Shown here piece after piece: positions 29,184 through 40,300 of a stretch of 64,000 nucleotides of DNA. The notes under the pieces are model-generated. The model was not told where the DNA came from and did not search any database. It was given only the letters and a program-made list of their open reading frames with translations. Source of the DNA: Diacronema lutheri (lineage: Eukaryota > Haptophyta > Pavlovophyceae > Pavlovales > Pavlovaceae); assembly GCA_019448385.1 (NCBI GenBank), contig JAGTXO010000058.1:62001-126000 (forward strand). The letters are read 5' to 3'. A program made the translations under genes and the position numbers. The stretch's first letter is position 1, and each line of letters opens with the position of its first letter.

Positions 29184-30365
29184 TCACATCCCTACCGCAA
29201 CGCCCGAATATGCGGGCGGATGCGTCGCGCCATCCGCGAACGTGGGGCCATCCCACGTCGCGCGCCGCGCGCCGCGCGCCATGTGCGCCGCGCGCCTCTG
29301 CCGATGGTGCGCGTGCTCGCGCTCGAGCGCGCCGAGCGCGGGCAGCGCGCCGAGCGCGTCTTCGCGGCCGAGCGCCGCGGCGAGCGCGAGGCGCGCGCGC
29401 GCCTCCTTGAAGGTGCGCGGTGGGCCGAGGGGCACCTCGACGATGGGCGCAGGCGCGAGCTCGGGCTCGGCGGCGTGCGACGGCGGCGATGGCGGCGGCG
29501 CCGTGTCGGCCGCGGCCGCTGCGCCGGCGCGCGCAGCGGCGCGGCCGCCCAACGATGGCGTCCGCTCGCGCCACTCGCGCCTGTCCGCGCGGCCGAGCCA
29601 GCGCATGGAAGTGGAGAGCAATGAGCGGCGGGCCGCCGCTAATGGGGATGGCGGCAACTTCATCTCGAGCGATTCGCGTCGGCGCGCGGGCGGTGCGGAG
29701 AACCGGGCGGCGGCGGCCACGCTGCTGCGGGTAGGCAGGGGCGGGGCGGCGGCGGAACTGCTGCGCGTGGCAACGGGCGGGCGGCAATGCTCACACAGTG
29801 GCGGCGGTGGCGGCGGCGGCGGCGGCGGCGCCGGGCGTGGCTGCGGCGACGTGGCGCGCGCGGGCTGCGCGGTGGGCTGCGCGGTGGGCTGCGCGGGCTT
29901 GGCCGGCAAGGCATGGCTGGCCGAGCACGCGTCCGCACCGGGCGCGCGCTCGCCGCCCTCGCATGGCGCGAGTGGCGCAAGCACGGCCGGTCCGTGGCGC
30001 GCGCCCGGCGCGCGCAGCCACGCGCGCGCGGTGCCGGTGCGATGTAAGGCGGCAGCGGCGGGCATGGCGGGCGTAGCGGCACGGACAGGCGTAACGTCGA
30101 GCGTAACGTCGAGCGTAACGTCGGCCGGCAGCGCGACCGCCGCGCCCACCGTCCGCTCGCGCGGCCGTTTCGCTTGCGCCGCGCCGCGCGTAACGGTCGG
30201 CACATCCGGACTCGGCACGTCCGGACGTCGCTCGGACGGCGCCGTGCCAGCCGTTACGCGCGAGGCGCGCGCGGCGCTCGCCGCGCGCGCCTCGGCCGCC
30301 ACCGCCACGCCGGGCGCGCGCGCCGGCGCCGCGGGCTCGGGCGCGCGCGCGCCGGCACGCGCCAC
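29184..30365 (-). CDS. Probable C-terminal exon of the unknown protist gene
   Basis: 393-codon open frame with polar, low-complexity N-terminal half and a more conserved-looking end (RRESLEMKLPPSPLAAARRS, VPLGPPRTFKEARARLALAA). It overlaps the end of the upstream minus frame in another phase, so I read it as the next exon of the 30254-33175 gene; I could not settle the junction. GC-AG or GT-AG splicing between about 30510 and 30400 would work. It converges with RAD4, 102 bp apart. No domain was recognised. Confidence 0.4.
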   Translation of the reverse strand: MARAGARAPEPAAPARAPGVAVAAEARAASAARASRVTAGTAPSERRPDVPSPDVPTVTRGAAQAKRPRERTVGAAVALPADVTLDVTLDVTPVRAATPAMPAAAALHRTGTARAWLRAPGARHGPAVLAPLAPCEGGERAPGADACSASHALPAKPAQPTAQPTAQPARATSPQPRPAPPPPPPPPPPLCEHCRPPVATRSSSAAAPPLPTRSSVAAAARFSAPPARRRESLEMKLPPSPLAAARRSLLSTSMRWLGRADRREWRERTPSLGGRAAARAGAAAAADTAPPPSPPSHAAEPELAPAPIVEVPLGPPRTFKEARARLALAAALGREDALGALPALGALEREHAHHRQRRAAHMARGARRATWDGPTFADGATHPPAYSGVAVGM

Positions 30366-33175
30366 CGACGCGGTGGCCGCGTCCGAGGGCTTGGACGAGC
30401 GCGCGCCAGCCGACGAATTTGAATTTGAGCGGCGCGCGAGCGTGCCTCAGTGCACGCCTGTGGGTCAAAGCACCTGCCCTCATTGCCCTCATCGCCCTCA
30501 TCGCCCTCATCGCCCAACCCGCTCATAGCGGCCGCGCGCCGAGCGGCGCCGCGCTCGACGCCAACGCCCGCACCGTTGCCGCCGGGCTCGGCGCCTCGCC
30601 CGGCGCGCCGAGCGGCGCCGGGATCTCGCGCCATCGCTAGCGAAAGCGCCGAATTTGAAACGGCGGCGGCATGCTCGTCGCCATCGCCAGCGGCGCAGGG
30701 GCCGACGCCGCGCGGCGCGCCGCGCGCCGCACCGGCCGCCGCACCGGCCGCCGCTGCCGCCGCTGCCGCCGCTGCGGCCGGCGCGGCCGGCGCGGCCGCG
30801 CCCTTCGCCACCGTCGCGTTGAGCGCGCAGGCAGCCAGCTCCACGCCGGCGACGGGCGGCGGCTCCGTCGCGCGCACGTCCGCGTCGTCAGCCGCGCGCG
30901 CGGCGCGCGCCGGCGGCGCGCCTCGCGCTGCCTCGTCGCGCGCCTTGGCGGTGGCCGTAACCACCGCCGCCGGTGTGGCGAGCGCCCGTGCCGTGCGGGC
31001 GTGCGCCCGCCCATCCCGCCCATTTTGCCCGTCCTGCCCCGTCCGCTGCCCGTCCTGCCCCGTCCGCTGCCCGTCCTGCCCCGTCCGCTGCTGCCGCGCG
31101 CGACGCCGCCATCGTTCATTGTCCGCGTGTAACCGCGCCGCAACCGGCGCGTACACGCCCACGCGCGCGGCGAGGTCCACAGCGTCGCACACGCTGTCCA
31201 GCGCGGCGGCACGCTCAACGCGCAAACGGCCGCCGCCATCATTATCTGCTGCGCGGGGCCCCGCGGCAGTGGCGCCGCCGCACGATGGTGGCTGCTGCCA
31301 CTGCAGCGGGCTAACGGCCGCCGCCATGCTGCTGGGCCCCGCTGCAGTGGCGCCACCGCACGATGGCGGCTGCTGCCACTGCAACGGGCTCACGGCCGCC
31401 GCCATGCTGGGCCCCGCTGCCGCGCGCGTGTCGCGCGCGGCGGCCACGCCGGCGGCGCGCTCGGACGCGGCGGCAAGCGCGGCGCCGAGCGCCTCGTGCG
31501 CGAGCCGCTCGACGAGCGTGTCGATGCCCTCGGCAAACTCGGCGGACGCGGCGGTCGCGGCGTCCTCGGCGGCGAGCGCAAGCAGCTCGGCGAGCTCGGC
31601 CGTGCACGCGCCGTGCGTGGCGAACTCATCGGCATTGGCGGTGGCAGTGGCGTTGGCATTGGCGTTGGCGTTGGTAGTAGCGGCGGCGGCGCCCGCGGTG
31701 GCGGTGGCGGCGGCAGCTGCCTCGGTCATCGCAAGCTCGGAGCCGGCCGCGTGCGCGAGGCGCGAGATCGAATGACGCTTGTTGCGCGGCGGCCGCAAGA
31801 TGCCGTCACGCGAGCCGTGCGCGCGCGCGCGCGTGCTCACACCCATGCCGACGCTCGCGTTGGCTGGCAGCGACGCGCGGCCAACCCGGCGCGCGCGCGT
31901 GCTTGGGCGCGCGGTGGCGTCCGCGCCGTCGTCGGCGTTCGCTGCGTCCGTTGCGTCGGGCCGCCGCTGCACGAGGGCCTGCGCGCCGCCGAGGAGCGCG
32001 AGTAGGCTGCCGATCGCGACGCGCAGCTCGTCGTGCGCGCCCTTTGCCCAGTCGCCGATCGACGCCGCCGCCGACTCGACAGGGCGCAGGCGCGTCGATG
32101 CGGCGGTGGCGCGCGACACGACGACGGCGATGGCGGCGCCCGCCTGCTCGCTCTCACGCGGCGCCGCAGCGCGCGCCTCGCCGATCGCGCCCGCCGCGTC
32201 GGCCGCTCGCGCCGCGCTCGCTCCGGCGACGGCGCGCGCCGACGCGGGCGGCGGCCGCGCGGCGGGCGCGACGGTCGCCGCGGCCGACGTGGCCGAGAAG
32301 TAGCGCGCGCGCAGCGCGGCCGCGCGCGCCACCCGCTCGCGCGCGGCGAGCGCGTCGGCGGGGTCGAGCGCGTCGGCCGCGGCGGGCGTCGAGGCCCGGC
32401 CGTCGGCCGCGCCGCGCGACGGCGCGGCCGGCGCTCTGTCGTGCGGCGGCGCGGCGGCGCGGCGGCGCCGCTGCCACGCCGCCGCCGCCGCCGCGACGTC
32501 GGCGTCGCTCTGCACGTCGTCGAGCGCGGCCAAGGTGCGCGGCTGCTCGGCGCTCGTGGCGACGAGCTGCAGCGCGAGCTGCGCCGCGTCGGTCGGCGCG
32601 TCGGCGCGCAGCAGCGCGACGACCTGCTGCGGCACCAGCCGGGCGTCGGCCGCGCGCGTGATGCGTCGGAAGAGCTTGTTCAGGAACGCGGCGTACTCGC
32701 TCTCGGATACGCCGAGCGTCCACGTGTCGGCCAGCTCAAAGAGGCTTGCGCAGAACGCGCTGCGCGGCATGCCCGCGCCGCCGTCGTCGCCGCCGCCGCC
32801 CGACCACTCGGCCAGGTCGTGCTCCCAGTCCTGCAGCGCGAGCTCGCGCGCGCGGCCGCGCACGTCGTCGCGCGACGTGACGCCGAGCGCGCGCGAGATC
32901 CTGGCGTACAGGCCGACGTACGCCTCGCGGTCGATGCGCTCCGCCTCGCCCAAGTTGGCCGTCTCCCAGAAGCGCATGGCCGCGCTGACGACCAGCGGGC
33001 TGCGCGCGAGCGCGCGCCGCAGCTCGAGCTTGTGCGCCGCCTCCTCGGCTGAGCCAAGCTCCTCGTAGCGCGCGATGCGACAAACCTCGCCCGACGCGGT
33101 GCGCGTCTCAAAGTGGAAGAGCTCCGTCGTCTCGAGCGGAGCCGGCTCCGACCGCGCATCGCCAAGCGCGCTCAT
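30254..33175 (-). CDS. Conserved unknown protist protein, helical N-terminus
   Basis: From the Met at 33175, about 970 codons, of which the last part probably lies in an intron. The N-terminal 190 residues look conserved and helical: LETTELFHFETRTASGEVCR, FWETANLGEAERIDREAYVG, YARISRALG, LFELADTWTLGVSESEYAAF and LNKLFRRIT. The FxxADxWTxxxxxxEY pattern reminds me of EF-hand-like calcium or flagellar proteins of protists, but canonical DxDxDG loops are absent. The remainder is Ala-rich with Asn/Ala and Gln/Trp repeats. An upstream Met at 33313 is possible. Function unknown. Confidence 0.6.
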   Translation of the reverse strand: MSALGDARSEPAPLETTELFHFETRTASGEVCRIARYEELGSAEEAAHKLELRRALARSPLVVSAAMRFWETANLGEAERIDREAYVGLYARISRALGVTSRDDVRGRARELALQDWEHDLAEWSGGGGDDGGAGMPRSAFCASLFELADTWTLGVSESEYAAFLNKLFRRITRAADARLVPQQVVALLRADAPTDAAQLALQLVATSAEQPRTLAALDDVQSDADVAAAAAAWQRRRRAAAPPHDRAPAAPSRGAADGRASTPAAADALDPADALAARERVARAAALRARYFSATSAAATVAPAARPPPASARAVAGASAARAADAAGAIGEARAAAPRESEQAGAAIAVVVSRATAASTRLRPVESAAASIGDWAKGAHDELRVAIGSLLALLGGAQALVQRRPDATDAANADDGADATARPSTRARRVGRASLPANASVGMGVSTRARAHGSRDGILRPPRNKRHSISRLAHAAGSELAMTEAAAAATATAGAAAATTNANANANATATANADEFATHGACTAELAELLALAAEDAATAASAEFAEGIDTLVERLAHEALGAALAAASERAAGVAAARDTRAAAGPSMAAAVSPLQWQQPPSCGGATAAGPSSMAAAVSPLQWQQPPSCGGATAAGPRAADNDGGGRLRVERAAALDSVCDAVDLAARVGVYAPVAARLHADNERWRRRARQQRTGQDGQRTGQDGQRTGQDGQNGRDGRAHARTARALATPAAVVTATAKARDEAARGAPPARAARAADDADVRATEPPPVAGVELAACALNATVAKGAAAPAAPAAAAAAAAAAAGAAAGAARGAPRGVGPCAAGDGDEHAAAVSNSALSLAMARDPGAARRAGRGAEPGGNGAGVGVERGAARRAAAMSGLGDEGDEGDEGNEGRCFDPQACTEARSRAAQIQIRRLARARPSPRTRPPRRWRVPARARPSPRRRRARPAWRWRPRRARRAPRAPRA

Positions 33176-33309
33176 CGTGGAGCAGTTGGCGGGATCCGGA
33201 ATCTGGGCATGGGCCGCGAAAGGTGACGTTTCGTCAGTGAGAAGTGACTGCCCCCCAGTGTCGGCCGTTGGGCACGCCTGACCGCGCCTGACGGCCTGAG
33301 CGATGGAGG

Positions 33310-34617
33310 TCACGCCGAGCGCGGGTCGACGAGCGCGCTCGTGGCCGCGTCGCTCGCCGACGGCGGCTCGGCCTGCGGCGGCGACGCAACCCCGGCCTCA
33401 GCCGCGGCCTTTGGCGCGTCGCCCGTGCGCCACGAGAGCCGGCGCGCCAGCCGCGAGAGGACGCCGCCGCCATCGTTCTTGTCGGCCGGCGGCGCGGGCA
33501 CAACGCCGGCGGGCGCGGCGCCAGCGTCCGCGCCGGCCGGCATAGGCTCGGTGCCCGTGCCCTTGCCCTTGGGCTTGGGCGAGGGCGGCGGCTTGGGCGA
33601 GGGCGGCGGCTGCAGCGGCGCCACCGGCGCCACCGGCGGAAGAGCCGCCGGTGGCGCCATTGCTCTGGCCGCGCTCCGAGGCGCCTGAGGCGGAAGAGCC
33701 GCCGGTGGCGCCATTGCTCTGGCCGCGCTCCGAGGCGCCTGAGGCGGCAACTCGGGTGCGGCGGCGGCCGCGCCGCCGCCAACCTTGGCGGTGGCCGCGG
33801 CGGCGGGCGAGGGCGGCGCGCGCTGCTTGGCGTGGACGGCGGCCTTCGCCGGCGCGGTCGTTGGCCGCGCGCCGCCGGCCGCCGCCGCCGCCGCCTTGGC
33901 CGCGGGCGACGGCGTGCCCGCCGCGCCCGCGGGCGTGCCGCCGCGCAGCCTGACCGGGTTGGTGACGCCGGGCTTGGTCGAGTAGCCCTGCTCGGGCAGC
34001 GCTGCGTCGAGGTACAGCCGCGCCACCGCCGCTTTAAACTCGGCGCCCTCGCCGCGCTCGGCGCGCCGCTCGGCTTCGTGCCCGACCGCGACGATGAGGG
34101 GCACGGAGAACGTGGGCGCGAGGCCGACGGCTTGGGCGACGGCGTGGTTGGAGACGAAGCGCTCCATCGCGCACGTCTGCAGCCCGTGCGCCGTCGCCGC
34201 GAGCATGAAGACCGCCGCGGCGAACGACGTCTGCTTGAAGGCCCACGCCTCGGCCGAGTTGCCCATCAGGCCGGGCAGCGCGGCCTTGAGGAAGTCGGGC
34301 GTGCTCTTCGTGAGGACGCTCTGCTCGTCCATCGCGGCGGCGAACACGATGCACACCGGCGCCGACGCCACCTTGTCTCGGTGGATCTTATCCATCGCAT
34401 CGACGAGCTTGGCGCGCGCCTCGGCCGAGCGCACGACGACGGCCGTCCACGGCTGCGTGTTCTTCACGCGCGGCGCCGCGCGGGTGAGCTCGAGGCACTG
34501 CTTGAGCACCTCATCGTCCACACCCTTGTGCGCGTCGAACGTGTAGCACGAGTACCGCGCCTGCACCACGCGCGCGAACTCGGCCGCGTCCAGCGGCGCG
34601 TCGACGACCTCCGCCAT
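33310..34617 (-). CDS. Nitroreductase-family protein with proline-rich tail
   Basis: 435 residues. The first 225 form a nitroreductase fold: VVQARYSCYTFDAHKGVDD (in place of the usual RRSxRxF), TRAAPRVKNTQPWTAVVV (FMN-binding xxNxQPW), FKQTSFAAAVFMLAATAHGL and GLAPTFSVPLIVAVGH. These enzymes use FMN and NAD(P)H to reduce nitro, quinone or flavin substrates. The tail of about 200 residues is Ala/Pro/Lys-rich with PPPSPKPPPSPKPKGKGTG, a duplicated 18-residue block and a basic helix LSRLARRLSW; this is unusual for the family. The start at 34617 gives MAEVVDAPLDAAEFARVV, the expected N-terminus; upstream open sequence is not protein-like. Divergent from the CLC gene. Confidence 0.85.
   Translation of the reverse strand: MAEVVDAPLDAAEFARVVQARYSCYTFDAHKGVDDEVLKQCLELTRAAPRVKNTQPWTAVVVRSAEARAKLVDAMDKIHRDKVASAPVCIVFAAAMDEQSVLTKSTPDFLKAALPGLMGNSAEAWAFKQTSFAAAVFMLAATAHGLQTCAMERFVSNHAVAQAVGLAPTFSVPLIVAVGHEAERRAERGEGAEFKAAVARLYLDAALPEQGYSTKPGVTNPVRLRGGTPAGAAGTPSPAAKAAAAAAGGARPTTAPAKAAVHAKQRAPPSPAAAATAKVGGGAAAAAPELPPQAPRSAARAMAPPAALPPQAPRSAARAMAPPAALPPVAPVAPLQPPPSPKPPPSPKPKGKGTGTEPMPAGADAGAAPAGVVPAPPADKNDGGGVLSRLARRLSWRTGDAPKAAAEAGVASPPQAEPPSASDAATSALVDPRSA
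33637..33745. repeat. 54-bp tandem duplication in nitroreductase tail
   Basis: Two near-identical 54-bp copies, encoding APRSAARAMAPPAALPPQ twice. In frame. Confidence 0.9.
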
Positions 34618-35490
34618 AACGCGACTTTTCGCGGAAACGTTGGCGGTTGGCCGCTCCGTTCTGGAGCGGGAACGCGAAGTTCGAATCGGGAGTAGAATCT
34701 CGAAATGACGCGCGCGTCGAGCGCGCCGGGGCTGCGGGTGACAAGCGCGCGCGTCGTCCGTCGCGAGGCGGCGCCTGCGTGAACGCAGGTTGATGCAGGT
34801 GGGCGGCGAGCAAACCCACGGCACAATGCCCGCCAGCTTCGCCGCAACGCGATCGCATTGGCGATCACCGCGTAGCTCGTCTTGGAGGCTGGACGTCCAC
34901 GCCATGAGGCGGCGGCGGCTTTCGCGCTCGTGCGTGGCGCGGAACTTGGCGAGGCCAGGCAAACAATGTAAGCCCCGTTGTGCTTGGTGACGCTCACCCA
35001 TGCGTGCTGGACGAAGACTCGATCTCGACGAAGTGCGCACGCGCAGCCGCGGCTCGGCGTCGACGACGACGACAGCGCCGCCGCAGCGCTGTACGGCGCT
35101 GGCCGGCAACAGGTCGCGCGGAAGCAGGCGCGTGCGCGCGGCTCAGCCGCGGCCCCACCACGCGAATTTGCTTATCGCGCGTTGTCCCTGCAGCCGGTGT
35201 TTGGCTGCATCGGCTGCAGCGCCGACCACCGACGCGCCGCAGCAGCGTGGGCGGGCGTGTTGTGGGTGTTGCGCCAGCGCACGGAAGCGCTCTTGTGGCG
35301 GGACGGGCGGCGCAGCGTGGCACGAGGACCACCGCCAGATCGCTCGCTTCGGCCACACGGGCATCACGGCACGCGGGGCGATCCCAAACTTGGCCCATCG
35401 TGCGGACGCCGGCCATTTTCCCCCAATTCGTGACTTTTGAAGAGGGCCGGCCCACGGCGCGGCACGAGCGCCTGGTCGGCGCGCGGGGCC
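34618..35490. other. Divergent intergenic, nitroreductase / CLC
   Basis: About 870 bp between divergent start codons. Open frames run through it but have no domain-like sequence. AT-richer patches at about 34615-34700 and 34960-34990 may mark the two 5' regions. Short coding 5' exons cannot be excluded. Confidence 0.45.
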
Positions 35491-37351
35491 ATGGCCTCGC
35501 TGCCCGACGCGCACGCGTCGCCGATCTCTACGCTTGTCGCCACGCCCGTCGACGCCGCCTACGCGCTCGCGGCCGGCGCCGAGAGCGCCGGCAGCGACGA
35601 TCGAACACCGGCCGGTGCGGACGCGCCGGCTGGCGGCGCGTGGCCACACGCGCTGCGGCGTCGAGCACGCTCCGACCTGACGCAGCGGCTCGTGCGCGAC
35701 GACGGCGCCGCGCGCTCGCCCCTCGCGCCCTTGCCGGGCTGCGCGCCCCCGCCGGGCGCGCGCGCGCGCGCGCCCGCTCGCGCGGCCCTGCCGCTCGCGC
35801 GCTCCGTGTCACGCTCGCTCCACCGGCAGCCCTCGCGCCCGTCTGCCGCGCTCTTCGCCTCCGCGGTGGGCGGCACGGCCGCGTCGGCGTCCGCCGGCTC
35901 CGCGGCGGATGCGCACGACGACGCGCAGCGGCCGTGGCGGCGTCTACGACTGACGCCCCGCGTGGACCGTTCGCTCGCTCGGCGCGGCCTACCTGGCGTT
36001 GTGCGCGCGCTGCACGAAGCAAGCCTCCTCGCGCTCGTCGGCGTGCTCTCGTCGTTCCTCGCGTACGCGGTCTCGGGCGCGTCGACCGCCATGCTCGGCT
36101 GGCGGCTGCGCGTCTCGCAGGCGCACCTCGCGCCGGACGGCGCGCAGCCGGACCGGAACGATGGCGGCCCGAGCCTCGGTGCGACGGTTACGGCCTTTGC
36201 CGCGTGGGCGGGCACTTCCGTCGCGCCGTGCATTGGCGCGGCGCTGTGCGTGCGGTGCGCGCGAAAGGCGCGCGCCGCGCGGCTGCCGGCGCGCACCCGC
36301 GCCGGGCATCGGTTGGCTGTCGGTTGGCTCACGCTGAAGCCAAGCCCACCCCTCTGCCCGTGGCTCCCGTATGCGCGCTCGTGCGCGCCTCGCCCGCCCC
36401 GTGCGCGGGGCGTCCCGTCGCGCGCAGCTACGGCTCGCCATTCGCCGCGGGCTCGGGCATTCCGGTGCTGCGCGCCGTACTGTCCGGTGCAGTCCTGGAC
36501 TCGCACCTCTCGCCAATGACGCTGCTTGCAAAGGCGGTCGGGATGACGCTGGCGCTAGGCGGCGGCCTGCCGGTGGGGAAGGAGGGGCCGTTCGTGCACA
36601 TGGCGAGTTGCATCGCGCACGCGCTGAGCCGTACGCGCGCTGCGCTGCCGCGGCCGCTGCCGCTGCTTCTGCCAAGGCAATGGCTGCCAGGGCAATGGCT
36701 GCCAGGGCAATGGCTGCCAGGGCAATGGCTGCCAGGGCAATGGCTGCCAGGGCAATGGCTGCACGGGCAATGGCTGCACGGGCAATGGCTGCACGGGCAA
36801 TGGCTGCCAGGGCAATGGCTGCCAGGGCAATGGCTGCCAGGGCAATGGCTGCCAGGGCAATGGCTGCCAGGGCAATGGCTGCAAGGGCAATGGCTGCAAG
36901 GGCAATGGCTGCAAGGGCAATGGCTGCCAGGGCAATGGCTGCCAGGGCAATGGCTGCCAGGGCAATGGCTGCCAGGGCAATGGCTGCCAGGGCAATGGCT
37001 GCCAGGGCAATGGCTGCCAGGGCGGTGGCTGCCCGTGCTGCTCACACTGTCCCCCTTGCGCCGCCTACGCCGCCTGCCTCTGCCCGCCTGCACGCTTGAC
37101 CCCGCCCGGAATGCCGCACACCACCCGGACTCCCTCTTTCAGGGACGCCGCTCTTCTCCGGACTTTTCCGCGAAGCGGATGCCGAGAGCCTGCACAGGCA
37201 GATCCTCGCCGCCGGGTGCGCGGCGGGCGTGTGCGCCACCTTTGGCTCGCCGTTTGGCGGCGTGCTCTTCTCGATCGAGGTGAGCAGCACGCCGACCGTC
37301 GGCGCGCCAGCCCGCCCGTCCGGCATCCTTCACCTCTCGCCACACACCTCA

Positions 37352-37384
<33 letters not shown>

Positions 37385-40300
37385 CCCTCCAACCCCCTGC
37401 TGCATGCACATGCATGCGTACGCCGCTTCAGGTGACATGCACATACTATTCGGTTTCGCACCTATGGAAGGCGACGTTTGCTGCCTTGTGTGGCACACTC
37501 GCGTTCCGTGCGATCCACGGGCTCGGGTACGATGCGGACAAGTCCGACTCGTCGCTCATCCAGGTGGCCGCTTCGCTGCCGGCGGCGGCTTGCCCTTGCC
37601 GCTGAACCCTACTCCCCCCCCCCCCCCCCCCCCCCCCCTCCCCCTCCCCTTCCACACGCCCGCCCCCTGCACATGCACATGCACACGCCCCTCGCCACTG
37701 CGCTCTGTCCTTTGCCCCTGCCCTTGCCCCTTGCACCCATGCCTTCTTGCTGCTGATGGCCTTTTGCTGCTTGTGCTGATGGCCTTTTGCTGCCTGTGCT
37801 GATGGCCTTTTGCTGCCAATGCTGATGGTTACTCGCTGCTTGTGCTGATGGCCTTCTGCTGCCTGTGCTGATGGCCTTTTGCTGCCTGTGCTGATGGCCA
37901 CTCGCTGCTTGTGCTGATGGCCTTTTGCTGCCTGTGCTGATGGCCACTCGCTGCTTGTGCTGATGGCCTTTTGCTGCCTGTGCTGATGGCCACTCGCTGC
38001 TTGTGCTGATGGCCTTCTGCTGCCTGTGCTGATGGCCTTTTGCTGCCTGTGCTGATGGCCTTTTGCTGCCTGTGCTGATGGCCACTCGCTGCTTGTGCTG
38101 ATGGCCTTCTGCTGCCTGTGCTGATGGCCACTCGCTGCTTGTGCTGATGGCCTTCTGCTGCCTGTGCTGATGGCCTTTTGCTGCCTGTGCTGATGGCCTT
38201 TTGCTGCTTGTGCTGATGGCCTTTTGCTGCCTGTGCTGATGGCCTTTTGCTGCTTGTGCTGATGGCCTTCTGCTGCCTGTGCTGATGGCCACTCGCTGCT
38301 TGTGCTGATGGCCTTTTGCTGCCTGTGCTGATGGCCACTCGCTGCTTGTGCTGATGGCCTTCTGCTGCCTGTGCTGATGGCCACTCGCTGCTTGTGCTGA
38401 TGGCCTTTTGCTGCCTGTGCTGATGGCCTTTTGCTGCTTGTGCTGATGGCCTTTTGCTGCCTGTGCTGATTGCCTTTTGCTGCCTGTGCTGATGGCCACT
38501 CGCTGCCTGTGCTGATGGCCTTTTGCTGCTTGTGCTGTTGGCCTTTTGCTGCCTGTGCTTGCGCTTGTGCCCATGGCTTCGCGGCTCTGCCTCTTCTGCT
38601 GTCGATCTCTGCCAGGCCAGCCAGCCCCGCCTGCCATGCCCCAGCCCCGCCTGCCATGCCCCATTTCCGCCTGCCACACCCCAGCCCCGTCTGCAATGCC
38701 GCCGCTTCATTCCACAAGTGCAGCCCCCGTCCCTGCTCGAGCGTCGCGCGCCCACCCTGAGCACTCGCCCCGCCTGGCCACGCGCTCGCGCTGCTGCCCG
38801 CCGTGCGCCGCCGTCGCCGCGCGTGCCGCGAGCCAGGTCACTTCCTTCGATCCGCTTCCGCCATTCTTATTTAATGGCGAGCTCCTGCTCTTCGCGCTGC
38901 TCGGCATCGTCGGCGGCTTCTCTGGCGGCGCGTTCGTCAACGCGACGGGGCGCTTCTTGCGCTGGCGGCGCGCCACAGCCGCTGCGCTCCCCTGGCCGTC
39001 GCGCGCCGAGTGCGCGGCACACGCGCGCGCCGCATGTCGCCAACTCGCGCGGTGGACGATCGCGCGCGCGGGCTGCGGCAGCGATGCAGGCGCGCGCGCG
39101 CTCGGCCGACGGCGCGCCGGCGCGTGCTCGGAGCTCCCGCCGGCAGACCGTGACGCGGGCTCGGGTATGCTCGGCCATGGCGACGCTGTCAATCACGATG
39201 GCGTCGGCGGCTTGGGAGGGAGCTGCGTGCGTGTAGCGGGCGATGGGGAGGCCTCCGATGTGGCCGCGCGTGCGGCGTCGACCAAGCTGCTGCATCCGAC
39301 GGCCGACGCGCACGCCGCCGGCCGCCAGCGTGCGCGCGCACGACTGCGCAGCGCAGGCCGGCTGCTCCTGTCGTTATCGGTGACGCGTTACGGCCTCGTT
39401 GTGACGGCGGCACTTGTGTCGGCATCGATCACCTTCCCGTGCGTGCGCGCGGTGGCGCCGCACGTGCCGTGCGTAGGCGCCGCTCGTGCCGCCGCGGCTC
39501 GCTGCCTGAGCCGACAGCCCGTTTCTCCCCTCCTACTATTTCTCCCGCCCTCCCCCTTTCCCTCCCTTTTCCTCCCCTCCAATTCCATCCCATCCCCTCC
39601 TCACCTTCCCCGTCTCCCCCATCTCCTCCATACCTTTCTCTTCCTCTCACACTCGCGCCCTGCCTGCCATCACGCGCCTTCGCCGGCCGCCGCCTGCCCG
39701 CCGCCGCCTGCCTGCCGCCGCCTGCCTGCCGCCGTCCGGTGCTCGCCGCCGTCCGCTGCCCGCCGCCGTCCGGTGCCCGCCACCGTCCGGTGCTCGCCTC
39801 CGTCCGGGGCCCGTTGCCGTCCGGTGCCCGCCGCCGTCCGGTGCCCGCCGCCGTCCGGTGCGCAGGTTTGCCTTCTTCCGCAAGCAGCCGCACGAGGCGC
39901 TGAACGAGCTCTTCGACTCGGCCGCGCTCGGCGCCGACTCGGAGTGGACGCAACCCTCCCTCTTCGTTGCGCTCGCGCTCAAGGTGGGCCACACCGTCCT
40001 CTTCGCCCTCCTGACGCAGGGCTGCGCGATCCCCGTCGGCGTCTTCACGCCGGTCTTCACCGCGGGCGCGGCGGGCGGCCGGCTGGTCGGCGAGCTCCTC
40101 GCCGCGTTCGCGCCGGCGGCGCAGCTCGACGGCGTGACGGCGGGCGCGTACGCCGTCGTCGGCGCGGCGGCCATGTCCGCCGCCGTGACGCAAACGGTTT
40201 CGCCCGCGGTCATCATCTTCGAGTTAACTGGCCAATCAGCGTACATGCTGCCGGTGCTCGTCGCGGTGCTCCTCGCGTCGGCGACGGCCGCGACGATCGC

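Noticed and set aside
37446-38764. Minus-strand Gln/Ser/His repeat open frames
   Set aside because: Products of the 23-bp intronic array read in rotating frames.
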